Assembly (NCBI GenBank): GCA_013138975.1
Contig: WTBR01000171.1
Coordinates: 1 to 38,258 of the forward strand
Reading direction: 5' to 3'
Origin: Bacteroidales bacterium
GTDB lineage: Bacteria; Bacteroidota; Bacteroidia; Bacteroidales; UBA12077
DNA length: 38,258 nucleotides
Shown here piece after piece: positions 1-9,060 of this stretch; position 1 is the stretch's first letter, and every line of letters begins with the position of its first letter. Under the pieces are notes generated by a model. The model worked only from the letters and a program-made list of their open reading frames with translations. It had not been told where the DNA came from and ran no database searches. The position numbers and the translations under genes were made by a program.

Positions 1-42
1 ATAAACAAAGCAAGTTGAAAATTAAAAACTATAAAAAAATAA

Positions 43-70
43 ACCGTATCAAAGCTAGCTTTGATACGGT
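43..70. terminator. Perfect 28-nt palindrome, probable terminator hairpin
   Basis: Positions 43-56 are exactly reverse-complementary to 57-70 (each arm 14 nt, centre CTAG). On the - strand the hairpin is followed by a T-rich run (complement of the A-rich stretch at 29-42); on the + strand only AT-rich sequence follows. It could end a gene that lies left of the window or work in both directions. No flanking gene in the window settles the direction. Confidence 0.55.
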
Positions 71-88
71 CTGAAAATTTATTAATTT

Positions 89-123
89 TAGTCCAATAAA
101 TCTGTAACGCTTATTTAGGACTA
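89..123. other. Second hairpin in the left intergenic region
   Basis: TAGTCC (89-94) pairs with GGACTA (118-123), and AATAA (95-99) with TTATT (111-115), leaving a 2-nt bulge and an 11-nt loop. It lies just downstream of the 28-nt palindrome and upstream of the repeated promoter module. Its role is unknown; it may be part of the 3' region of an upstream gene. Confidence 0.4.
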
Positions 124-172
124 GTCAAATGTTAAATAATAATCCTCAATTCCCAAATTGTTTAACAATTCC

Positions 173-317
173 CTCAACCCCTTGACATTAATATCACAAT
201 TTCTTAATTTAGTATTCTTAAACACTGAACATTAAAGAACTATTATTGATACGAAAGAAAGAGCGTACTTTAAAAGTGAAATAATGGTTTAGAATTTAAA
301 AATCAATCAGTCTCATT
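173..317 (+). repeat. Promoter-bearing direct repeat, copy 1
   Basis: About 145 nt that recur at 23975-24120 in the same orientation with roughly 90% identity by eye. Long stretches are identical, including the 32 nt from TGAACATTAAAG to ATACGAAAG and the 16-nt GCGTACTTTAAAAGTG. The conserved part starts just before TTGACATTAA and extends about 100 nt beyond the predicted -7 element, so the shared sequence is more than a promoter and includes an early transcribed leader. Copy 1 precedes the decayed gene and the giant-protein operon; copy 2 precedes the TPR gene and the CIS structural genes. Confidence 0.85.
182..212 (+). promoter_or_regulatory. Predicted Bacteroidota-type promoter in repeat copy 1
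   Basis: TTGACA (182-187) is followed, 20 nt after its TTG, by TAATTTAG (205-212). This fits the Bacteroidota consensus TTG / 19-21 nt / TAnnTTTG with one mismatch in the second box. The same boxes and spacing are kept in copy 2 although the bases between them differ, which supports function. The first start codon downstream is that of the decayed gene at 609, so this may originally have been its promoter. Confidence 0.5.
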
Positions 318-608
318 TGGGAAATTATTTAAAACGTTTGAATATCAGAATCGTGTTTATTTCCAAGTGTTTCATTAATAACAGAAAAAGTGTTTCATTA
401 ATAACAGAAATTAAAATCCCTTTTTCTTTTAATGCTATAACGTAGCTATGCAAGTAAATATTGAGTTTTTGTTGTAGTTTATATTCAGATTAAATGGATT
501 TTTATTTCAAAATTTGAAATTTAGGGTCACCTTTTTCTGTTTTTTGGAATTAATAGGTAGAAGGATTGATTAATTTATACAATAAATAAAACTAAACGAG
601 ATCCTGAT
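318..608. other. Non-coding leader region
   Basis: No supportable ORF. It contains a 23-nt tandem duplication (365-410) and a 17-nt palindrome, ATTTCAAA-A-TTTGAAAT, at 504-520. If the promoter in repeat copy 1 is active, this stretch is a long 5' leader. Confidence 0.5.
365..410. repeat. Perfect 23-nt tandem duplication
   Basis: The unit at 365-387 (beginning AAGTGTTTCATTAATAAC) is repeated exactly at 388-410. It is most simply a slippage duplication in non-coding DNA. Confidence 0.85.
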
Positions 609-1008
609 ATGAAAGCAAAATTTTATTTAGTAGGTATTCTACTTTTCTATTGACCATAGCAAATTTGTTCTTCCAATAACAAATTTGTGATTCTCTTCGT
701 GTGATAATAAACATAACAACTGGTTCTTTAGAATCTGTTGTACCATATATAATTCTTGATTGTGAAATTACCAAGGTATTAACAGAGCAGATACTAATTT
801 TAGAACTTATGCTACTTTAGGAACGAAAGATGATATTGATAGCATGGCTGGAGATATTCCATTGAAAAATAATTCCAATATTGGAATTAATATGAGTAAT
901 GGAGTGACAGAAAGTTTTATTCCTCTTTTAAATGGTGAAGATGTTAATTTAAACCTAAAAATTGAATTTTTTTATAGAACATCCTCTTATACAGAGTATA
1001 TCAGTTGA
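609..1008 (+). pseudogene. Decayed gene for a small secreted protein
   Basis: An ATG at 609 starts a signal-peptide-like stretch (MKAKFYLVGILLF) that meets TGA at 651. A different frame then continues the hydrophobic segment (LLTIANLFFQ) to a TAA at 677 and reads on openly to about 763. A third frame is open from 766 to TGA at 1006-1008 and encodes about 80 residues of ordinary protein-like sequence (for example GTKDDIDSMAGDIPLKNN). Joined together, the pieces suggest one exported protein of roughly 130 aa broken by at least two frameshifts and one stop codon. The family is not recognised. It ends 20 nt before the first giant gene. Alternatively, the 3' part could be expressed from ATG 844 as a 54-aa peptide. 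A - strand ORF at 592-774 lies across it and looks spurious. Confidence 0.4.
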
Positions 1009-1027
1009 AAAAAATGTAATGTAAAGC

Positions 1028-4000
1028 ATGTCAAATTACAATTGGATATCGTGTGGTTATGCTTCTTCCCGATTAGAATTATTTGGAAGTGTTGATGAGG
1101 AATCATCAGTGCTCAAGACAATTGCAGGAATTAGAATTTCAAATTATGAAGGTGATCCGGATGCAGATTTAGCAGTAATTAGTCAAATTGATTTGGACGA
1201 GATTGAACTTGACCAGCCCATTATACTAAATGACGATTACGAAACTGTTAAATCACTTTCATACGATAATTTAGTCATAGAAGGGTTTGAAGGCCCCGAA
1301 AATAGATTTCTTGATTTGATTTTTGTTTCAGGTTGGAAGCTGGAGTTTACCCAAGAAGATGATGTAATAACGTTTAATTGGTATCTTCTTTCAGATTGGG
1401 AAATTGATGCCCATCCGGATTACTTCCCTGGAAGTGCGGTGGGAGAAGTTTCTATTACCGGAAAATTCGGGGAGAATACCGAACCTTCAGACATATCTAT
1501 TGAAATCCCATGGCCTTTAGCAGTAGAAGGAACATTAAGTTTGGGCGCTCCGTCCAGACAAGAAGATAGATGGAGTACACCTGTAGATCCACTTAAAATC
1601 CTCTCAATTTTTGACAGTACCGGACCCTTATTAAGAAACTTTCCTCTTGGTTTTATTGATCTCTCTTTTATAAAGGACAGGATTGAGGAAAGTCTTGAGG
1701 ATTTTTTAGATGATTTTGGTGATTTCTTTAGCCTGGTAACAGGAATTGATAATTATGGAAGAATCTTTTTTGAAATTAGAATCTCACCTCCACCACAAAT
1801 TGATATTGCGGAGTTTGGTGGTTTAAAACTTGCTTTAATGGGCGAAGCTGCTATTGTATTAGCTGCTGTTTTTGAAGATGACCATATTGAATTTTCGTTC
1901 GGATTATTTGTTTCTAATAATGTAGGCTTAAAACTACATGGGCCTTTCATGAAAAAAGCCGAAGGTGCACTCTCTGAAGCCCGAGAAATTATGGCTATGC
2001 TTCCTATTGAGGATGGAGTAGATATTCCTGATTTTCCAAAACTTGAAATTGACTTTGATCTTGGAGATGAGCCTCTCGACATTACTTTTGGTTCTGTGAA
2101 TTTCCCTCTCCGTTGGGATTTTATTCCAGAAATAGGACCAGCAATAAATTTTTTGCAAGATATCCCATTAATAATTGATCCCTCTCAACTGGTTGGATTC
2201 AAATTTGGTAGCTTGGATGGTAATGCACCGCAGGTAGAAATGGAGATTGAAGAAGCTCTATTTCATAATCAAGCACCTGTTTATGGAATTAAATTCTTAA
2301 TTGCTCTTAGAATAAAGCTTAACGATATGGGTGAGCCAATCGTTCTTAAGGCAGATTGGTTATTCACGTTCGACACCGAAACAATGTCTTTTGATCCGGC
2401 GGCTAGTCTAACTATTAAACCTGAATCCAATGAATTCAAAGTAGGAGACTTAAAGGTTACCGGATTAAATACGCTAAGTGTAAGTTTTGTAGCTGGAAAT
2501 TTACAATTAACAGCACAACGACTAAAAGCAGTTTACGAAGGTATTTCTGAAGACGATAGCGGATTTGAACTGGAAGTTTCCAATTTATTAATCGATGGTG
2601 GCGGAATTGATCTTGAACTTTTTTTAACGGGTGGCGTTACAAAAATTTCGGGTATTGGAGAATCATTTAAAGGGGTCAAAGGACAAATCGTCATTAATCG
2701 CAGTAGATTTGAGAGTGGGGATATTACAGCGGAAGGGCCACTCCCGTGGATGGATAATGCTACAGGCAGTATCACTTTATTATTTAAAGAAGGTTTTCGA
2801 TTGGATAGAGTTCAGGCCAATTTCCAACTTGGGATACACCTAAAATCCGATTGGTGGGTTCAACTGGAATTACAATCCGTTAATATCGATATTCATATAG
2901 TTAATAATAATCCAAGTTTGATTTTAATGGTTACCGGTAAAGTCAGTATAGTGCCTCCTCCAAATTCAGGCGGCAACTTTATTTTATCCTATTTAAAATC
3001 GGTAAACCTTGAATTCAAAGATCTTGTTTTAACCAAGTCATTTGATCGTCTTCCTCCCGGAATAAAGCTTTCCATTGTATTGGCTCAACCTGTTAAAGTA
3101 GATTTATTAGGAGTATTTGGCTTTGAAATGAGGAGTATCGGTATTGGTTCCGGTTTTGAAGATGGTGAAGCAGCATTGAACATCGGAGGTCAGGTATTCT
3201 TTAGTAGCAAAGACCTTAAAAATACCAATCCTGAGTTTCATAAATTCAAAATAGGCAAGGCTTTACCTAATGAATTAATGCCGCAGATCAACTTTGAGAA
3301 TCTCGGTCTTGAATTTTCATTTAAACCTACCTTGGCAGTTTCCGGATCTATGGAATACATTGATACACCCGAGTGGAAAGGATTTAAAGGAAGTGGAAAA
3401 CTCACGATTAATAAAACAGTAAAAATTGGAGTTTTACTTGAGTTTGCAACAGTTTTAAGAGAATCGGATAATAAGAAATTACGTGTTTGGATGATCTATG
3501 CTGAATGGCAAGACATCAATATCAAATTTGTAGATGAATTTTATTTACGTGATTTAGGAGTTGGATTTGGTTGGAGAAAAACATTGGATATCATGGATAA
3601 TCCAAATGTCATTATTGACAATCCATCCAAAGGAACCATGGCAATTGGCCCACACCTTCCATCATCATGGGTAGATGATTTAGAAGGTGATGATGCACGA
3701 TGGACCGTTGTTGTTTCTGCATGGTTAACTTATGGTTTGCCATCAGAAAAAAGTCCACCTGCTAAAAAGATAGAATTGCCTGCGCCAGGAGTTAAAAAGC
3801 CAGTTCGTAAAAAAACAATCAGAGAAAAACCATCACCCTTAGTTGGTGATGTTATTATAGGATTGAGAAGTGACCTTACTGTATTAATATCCATGCGCGG
3901 ATGGATCTTTGGAGTATTGGATGAGTTGAAAAATGGATCAAGTAGCTTACGTCCTTCCGTAATCGGGCTATTATATTATTCGGCAAGAAACAAACATTTA

Positions 4001-7000
4001 TTGGCAACCTATGTAGTCGATCCAACCGGAACACCACCTAAAGGAGTTCCACCAGCCATAGTTCAATCATTAATTCAAAACCCATTTTCTTTTGTACTCG
4101 AAACCAAGCCGGATTTGTTTCGACTGGAATTGGGTTGGCCAAGACAATTAACATTCCCGCTGGGCATTTATAAAGGTAAAGCAGGATTCTTGATGCGTAC
4201 AACATCTAACTCACTCACTGTAGGAGTTGGGTTCGAAATAGCAATTGATAATAAATACAGCTTTGGTTTCAGTTTTGGAATTGGAAGTATTGCTATAGAC
4301 ATTAAAATCTATATAGGAGTATATGGAATGATCCTGGCTCGAATAGGAAATGATCCTGCCCTTTATGGAATCGTTGGAGTCAACGCTTTAGTTTCCATTA
4401 AGATCAGTCTATCAATTAATTTCAAAATATTCTGGGTTCGTATAAAATTCAACATTACCCAATCCATTATTATTATTGTGAACGCCAGAGTTGATTTCGG
4501 TATTACAGAACAGGGTTTTGGATTGGAAGGATATGCATCTGCTTCCATTCGGATCTGGAAATTTAGTATGTCAGCTCAAGTTTCATTTGCCATGAATACT
4601 CCGGCACTCTATGAGGCTCATCGCAGAGTGTTTGAGGGTGTGACAGTAGCCGGTAATGAAGAAAACTATAAAGAAAAATTAAGTTACTTGCCGGAACCTA
4701 TTTTTACTTTACCTGCTATAAAAACCCAGGTGCCGAGATGGAGAACTTTGTCTGTAAGAAAAGATAATTCAATTTATATACTTCTATTACCAGAAGAAGA
4801 TTCTTGGTTTGCTTCCCCCGATAGGAATACTAAAAAAGAGACAGATGATGATAATATTCCGAATTATATATCCTCATCAGTAGCTGATTATGAAATTACC
4901 TTTGATCTGGAAAATGTAGAAATAGATGATCAATATACCTATCCATTAAATTCTGATAATGGACAAATTTCGGTTGAGATTCCTTGGAATAATAAGGTGA
5001 CTCTTGATGGAGAATCCTTTCCTGTAGGCAATCTTTTCTTTGAGCCCAAAGGTGTACAGGAAGAACATAAGTTAATAGATCAAATTACAGAAGACCCGGC
5101 GTTAATGCCTGAGTTAATTGCGGATTGGCGAGTGCGATCTGAAGAAGGGGCTAAAGATGGAATGAACGATGATTTGGAATTAAGACCAGATGTTCGATCC
5201 CCTAAATTTTCCGCAGACGATAGCCTATATGATATGGTTCTGGAAGAAGCATGCAATAAGCAAAAAGATGATGCGCTTTCCTGGCAAGCACTGTGCTTAG
5301 CTCAAACACGATGGACGGAAGAAATTACATCCAGAGATGAGGTAATGAGCTACATGTTTGGAGATAATTACACATCCGATTTGCCGGAATCGTATTTAGA
5401 ATCAGATACTCCCAATGATAAGAAGAATAAAATTTATGCCAGAAGAAAATATCTTCTGAAAGGCATGGAGAACATGAAAGGGATTAGAGGTGGTTTAATA
5501 AGTACTTTGATTCATCAATTCCAACAATGGACAAATACAGATAGTGGAATCAATGATCTGGACATATTAAAAAATAGTGGATTAGCCTTGAAATTCGATA
5601 TCCAGGAAGGATATGAAGATAACTTCAATATTGATTTGAAATCATTAAAAATAAATCTTGGGAACAATAGATTTCAAGAGGTAAATAAGAGTCAAATTGT
5701 TAATGGGCAGATTACTCCGGATGATTCAGGTATTGGATTTAACAGAGATGGTACTAAATATAGAATTAAGAATTTACTGGAATTTCAGGATCAACAGGGT
5801 ATCTACTTCTCATGGGAATTTGAATGTGCTACAGACGATGGTGAAGTTTACGACATGTCCGAGGGTGAAGCTTCCGGCTTGCAGGAAGAAAGTAAACATT
5901 TTGAGTTTTTTAATCATTATGAAGTAGAGAGAACAAACCTTTCAAACTCAACAGAAAGTAATGATTTCTATACTTGGAAAGTTAAGCCAGGTTATCTTCC
6001 GGCGATGGTAGACATAGGATCGGGCAATCGCAATTTTTATCTCGCCGTTCCAAGGTTTGAATTTTTGGACATCTACGAAGCATCTAAAACTTTAGAATCA
6101 GATGCCGAAGGAAATCTTCCACCGCAGGCTCCAGAGGTTGGAGACCAATTAATCTATTCAATAACCGCAATTGATATTTTCGGAAACAGATCGGATAAAC
6201 TGGAATTCTTGACAACAAGAAAGCATTTAGAACCGCCTCCTGCACCGAAAAAAGGAATTGTTCATTATGAAGTAGATCTTAGTCCAAATGTCGTTGACAA
6301 TGAGCAATTCTCGGTAACAATTGAGCCAAGCCAAGAAATGTCTACATGGACAGGAAGTACGGTACGTTACGAAATATGGTCTCAGTCATTGCCGCTTTCC
6401 ACAACAGGATATTATGGCCTTGGGGATGATTTAGATGATTTGGGTGATGGAGATGATAATCCTATTGTTTCTCCGAAAGGAATGCAATTGATAGGTATAA
6501 TCAATGATGAAAATAAGGAATATATATCGATTGACCTTAGTGTATTGTCATTCGGGCAAGTTCATGCATTTTATGTAAGAGCGATTTCCTCCGAGGGAAA
6601 TGCATCCAGGTTAATTAGATGTGAGCATTTTACAATGGTTAATGCAACGAAGAAAAAACCAATGGCTTATCTTGAAAGAATCCCGACACCTACGGATGAA
6701 GCTATTCAATGGGTTGCTGCTGCAGAAATAAGGGCAGAAGTGACACCTCTTATGAACCCTTTTGCAAACACAAGTATTTCAAAATATAACTTGAAGGCAT
6801 CAGGCAATCCGGAAAGAAGAGATGTAAGCTTCAAGATGATCCATAATAATTTTGTTGATGATGGATTTAAGTTTCCTACCGGAGGATATGAGGTTTATGT
6901 AAAGGATAGAGATTTGGTTTCGACTGATGAATTAAAAGATTACAACCAGCAAGTGGTTATGGAAATTCTTTCTCCTAAAGCGTATGGGAATTCACCTTAC

Positions 7001-9055
7001 GACACTGCTGATTTTGAAAAATGGTCGTCGAATTTTCTTTCAGAAGATTCAAGTATAGAGGGGAGTTTGAATTGGGGAGAAGCTATGGCCCTTGAGCCAA
7101 CAGATGGTATCGCTGATTTTAGCTCAGGTTTGTTCATTCATGCACGATTAAAAGAGTTACTCAACGCAATTGTAGCTGACGATAATTTAAGACTCCAGAT
7201 TCATGGGGGAGGGATTTCAACAGCAGAGGAAGCTCAAGTTTCATTCAATAAAATTCTGGAAAATTATTCGGACGAGAAGGATCCGTCCGGGTTGGGATTC
7301 TTACGGCGCATGGGTAGAACCGTAGATTTAGCCATTTATGCCGATAAAAAATTAATGAACATCACAGAGATGGAGGCTTGGTTAAATAGTTATGTTAATC
7401 GCACACACAAGCATATAGAAAACAAGGAAGATCTGCTTAAAGAGAATGAATTTGATCTTTTTTACGATCTTGGGCTAGAAGTTCTTTTAAATAGTGATAA
7501 GCGAACCCCGATGCATTATTACCGCATTAGCTTACTGCCTAAAAGAAAACTGCTCTCCACGGCAGCGGATAAAGAGGAAAGAGAACTGAACCAAAAGAAA
7601 GCAAAGAAAGATTCATTCGAAAGTTTTGCAAATGCACTTGTTGCCATGAAAGCATTGGAAGGCCCAGTAATAGGGATTGATGATGAGAAGGCACAGATTA
7701 AATATGAAGCATTTGCAGACAGATTCATCAAGCAGTTCGGTGTTTCAACATCCGAATCAAGAACAATAACAACCGGGGTATCCTTCTTTAACGAAGTTGG
7801 AGATATCTCACGAACCGTCAATGAAGATGACACGATATCTTTTCAACTAACAATAGAAGAGCCACTGGCTCGAAGGTTTGCCTATCGAATTAAACGGATC
7901 AGCAGGTATTTCCCACTTTATGAGAAGTTAGGATTGCTTAACAAAGTTGAGGAAGATTTTAGTGACCAGGCAATTTTAATAAGACTCCCAAGAATAGATG
8001 TGCCTAAAGTACCTACCATTGAATTTGTTGGCAATTCTGTACGAGAGGAGATCGAATGTTCCGAGTGGCTTTTGAGAGAGCATGAAGAAGAAGCAATGGT
8101 ACAGTCGAATGAAACCATGCGGAATAGGCTAGGTTACAGAGGTATGGCTTGGAGCTTATATGCAGAAGTGAATAAAAAGTGGAGAGAATGGAGTGGGTGG
8201 GATACAGACGAAAATTGGTTGAACAAAAAACATAATGATAATGACAAACAGTTTGCATTAACCAACGCAGAAAAGGAAATGTTAGAGGCAGAACCAAGTT
8301 GGTTGACCGAAAACGAATTAGATCCCAAAGCAGGCTTGGGTGGTCATCCGTTTACAGAGTTATTATTACCTAAAGGAACTCTGATTCGAATTCCTAAACT
8401 TCCATTTTATTATGCTTTTAGGTTGGCCGCTTTTACCAGAACAGATGATGTGGATTCAAAGGTAAAAATGACAGACCAAGTTCAATCATTACCTATTGAA
8501 ATCCCAACTATTTCCAACAATAATATGGGTTGGAACCTGAATGGTGATGAGATAAAAATTTGGTGGAAAGTACCATCCGTATGGGAAAGTCTTGATGAGC
8601 ATCAGAAAAGAATGTGGAAAAATGAAGCTCCTTTTGCTAAACGGCTCTGGGACTTCGATTTGAAATATGTATTACAAATAAGCAGAGGAGGTACAGTAAT
8701 TCCATTAGCATACCTGCAAATAATTCCACCAGGTGATGATAATACGAATTCCAATGTTGCGTCCTTTAATCTTACAACGGCAGCAAGCCATCTGTTTATG
8801 GAAACAACTAAGCAAGGCAAAATTGAAAAGCAACCTGAAGTTGATTTAAATGATGGAAGTGAAATAACTCCTCCAATTTTCCTTGAAGCATGGTATAATC
8901 CTGAATTACTTTTAAAATTTAAAGTTTCTAAAGAATTGAAGTTGTGGTTGAATGAGGAAAAAGAGGATTTCTATTTTCAATTAAAATGTTTAAGAGGATA
9001 TGGTTACGAAAGAGTATCAATGAATCATATTACACAGAAAGACCGGGAGGAGTAA
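1028..9055 (+). CDS. Giant beta-rich protein 1 (2675 aa), putative CIS cargo or surface protein
   Basis: A protein of about 300 kDa with no signal peptide and no membrane helix, so it is not obviously exported by Sec. Residues ~180-1210 are a long series of alternating hydrophobic/polar beta strands rich in short G/N turns, broken by a Pro/Lys linker at ~908-936. This region vaguely resembles the large DUF6603-type beta proteins (for example LGVGFGWRKTL), but the match is weak. Fibronectin-III-like stretches follow at ~1700-1730 (YSITAIDIFGNRS) and ~1840-1860 (FYVRAISSEGNAS), with an Asp-rich loop at ~1800-1812. The last ~700 residues are mixed alpha/beta with charged helices and many Trp. 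No catalytic motif was recognised. It is the first gene of a tightly packed run ending with the phospholipase, and its stop is 2 nt before the next start. Its role is inferred only from context: injected payload, or a large fibre/sleeve component of the particle. Confidence 0.9.
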   Translation: MSNYNWISCGYASSRLELFGSVDEESSVLKTIAGIRISNYEGDPDADLAVISQIDLDEIELDQPIILNDDYETVKSLSYDNLVIEGFEGPENRFLDLIFVSGWKLEFTQEDDVITFNWYLLSDWEIDAHPDYFPGSAVGEVSITGKFGENTEPSDISIEIPWPLAVEGTLSLGAPSRQEDRWSTPVDPLKILSIFDSTGPLLRNFPLGFIDLSFIKDRIEESLEDFLDDFGDFFSLVTGIDNYGRIFFEIRISPPPQIDIAEFGGLKLALMGEAAIVLAAVFEDDHIEFSFGLFVSNNVGLKLHGPFMKKAEGALSEAREIMAMLPIEDGVDIPDFPKLEIDFDLGDEPLDITFGSVNFPLRWDFIPEIGPAINFLQDIPLIIDPSQLVGFKFGSLDGNAPQVEMEIEEALFHNQAPVYGIKFLIALRIKLNDMGEPIVLKADWLFTFDTETMSFDPAASLTIKPESNEFKVGDLKVTGLNTLSVSFVAGNLQLTAQRLKAVYEGISEDDSGFELEVSNLLIDGGGIDLELFLTGGVTKISGIGESFKGVKGQIVINRSRFESGDITAEGPLPWMDNATGSITLLFKEGFRLDRVQANFQLGIHLKSDWWVQLELQSVNIDIHIVNNNPSLILMVTGKVSIVPPPNSGGNFILSYLKSVNLEFKDLVLTKSFDRLPPGIKLSIVLAQPVKVDLLGVFGFEMRSIGIGSGFEDGEAALNIGGQVFFSSKDLKNTNPEFHKFKIGKALPNELMPQINFENLGLEFSFKPTLAVSGSMEYIDTPEWKGFKGSGKLTINKTVKIGVLLEFATVLRESDNKKLRVWMIYAEWQDINIKFVDEFYLRDLGVGFGWRKTLDIMDNPNVIIDNPSKGTMAIGPHLPSSWVDDLEGDDARWTVVVSAWLTYGLPSEKSPPAKKIELPAPGVKKPVRKKTIREKPSPLVGDVIIGLRSDLTVLISMRGWIFGVLDELKNGSSSLRPSVIGLLYYSARNKHLLATYVVDPTGTPPKGVPPAIVQSLIQNPFSFVLETKPDLFRLELGWPRQLTFPLGIYKGKAGFLMRTTSNSLTVGVGFEIAIDNKYSFGFSFGIGSIAIDIKIYIGVYGMILARIGNDPALYGIVGVNALVSIKISLSINFKIFWVRIKFNITQSIIIIVNARVDFGITEQGFGLEGYASASIRIWKFSMSAQVSFAMNTPALYEAHRRVFEGVTVAGNEENYKEKLSYLPEPIFTLPAIKTQVPRWRTLSVRKDNSIYILLLPEEDSWFASPDRNTKKETDDDNIPNYISSSVADYEITFDLENVEIDDQYTYPLNSDNGQISVEIPWNNKVTLDGESFPVGNLFFEPKGVQEEHKLIDQITEDPALMPELIADWRVRSEEGAKDGMNDDLELRPDVRSPKFSADDSLYDMVLEEACNKQKDDALSWQALCLAQTRWTEEITSRDEVMSYMFGDNYTSDLPESYLESDTPNDKKNKIYARRKYLLKGMENMKGIRGGLISTLIHQFQQWTNTDSGINDLDILKNSGLALKFDIQEGYEDNFNIDLKSLKINLGNNRFQEVNKSQIVNGQITPDDSGIGFNRDGTKYRIKNLLEFQDQQGIYFSWEFECATDDGEVYDMSEGEASGLQEESKHFEFFNHYEVERTNLSNSTESNDFYTWKVKPGYLPAMVDIGSGNRNFYLAVPRFEFLDIYEASKTLESDAEGNLPPQAPEVGDQLIYSITAIDIFGNRSDKLEFLTTRKHLEPPPAPKKGIVHYEVDLSPNVVDNEQFSVTIEPSQEMSTWTGSTVRYEIWSQSLPLSTTGYYGLGDDLDDLGDGDDNPIVSPKGMQLIGIINDENKEYISIDLSVLSFGQVHAFYVRAISSEGNASRLIRCEHFTMVNATKKKPMAYLERIPTPTDEAIQWVAAAEIRAEVTPLMNPFANTSISKYNLKASGNPERRDVSFKMIHNNFVDDGFKFPTGGYEVYVKDRDLVSTDELKDYNQQVVMEILSPKAYGNSPYDTADFEKWSSNFLSEDSSIEGSLNWGEAMALEPTDGIADFSSGLFIHARLKELLNAIVADDNLRLQIHGGGISTAEEAQVSFNKILENYSDEKDPSGLGFLRRMGRTVDLAIYADKKLMNITEMEAWLNSYVNRTHKHIENKEDLLKENEFDLFYDLGLEVLLNSDKRTPMHYYRISLLPKRKLLSTAADKEERELNQKKAKKDSFESFANALVAMKALEGPVIGIDDEKAQIKYEAFADRFIKQFGVSTSESRTITTGVSFFNEVGDISRTVNEDDTISFQLTIEEPLARRFAYRIKRISRYFPLYEKLGLLNKVEEDFSDQAILIRLPRIDVPKVPTIEFVGNSVREEIECSEWLLREHEEEAMVQSNETMRNRLGYRGMAWSLYAEVNKKWREWSGWDTDENWLNKKHNDNDKQFALTNAEKEMLEAEPSWLTENELDPKAGLGGHPFTELLLPKGTLIRIPKLPFYYAFRLAAFTRTDDVDSKVKMTDQVQSLPIEIPTISNNNMGWNLNGDEIKIWWKVPSVWESLDEHQKRMWKNEAPFAKRLWDFDLKYVLQISRGGTVIPLAYLQIIPPGDDNTNSNVASFNLTTAASHLFMETTKQGKIEKQPEVDLNDGSEITPPIFLEAWYNPELLLKFKVSKELKLWLNEEKEDFYFQLKCLRGYGYERVSMNHITQKDREE

Positions 9056-9060
9056 GCATG
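9044..9060 (+). promoter_or_regulatory. Strong Shine-Dalgarno before giant protein 2
   Basis: GGGAGG lies a few bases before ATG 9058, inside the last codons of the upstream gene. Such a strong site is unusual here, since most starts in the window have only A-rich upstream sequence. It decides the start codon and suggests translational coupling of the two giant genes. Confidence 0.6.

Noticed and set aside
365..410. CRISPR-like repeats
   Set aside because: Only two directly abutting copies with no spacers; no CRISPR array was seen anywhere in the window.
592..774. 60-codon open frame on the - strand
   Set aside because: It overlaps the decayed + strand secreted-protein gene, and its sequence has no recognisable feature.
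8986..9057. Upstream in-frame ATG for giant protein 2
   Set aside because: It would overlap the preceding gene by 70 nt, while ATG 9058 has a strong Shine-Dalgarno and a 2-nt intergenic gap.
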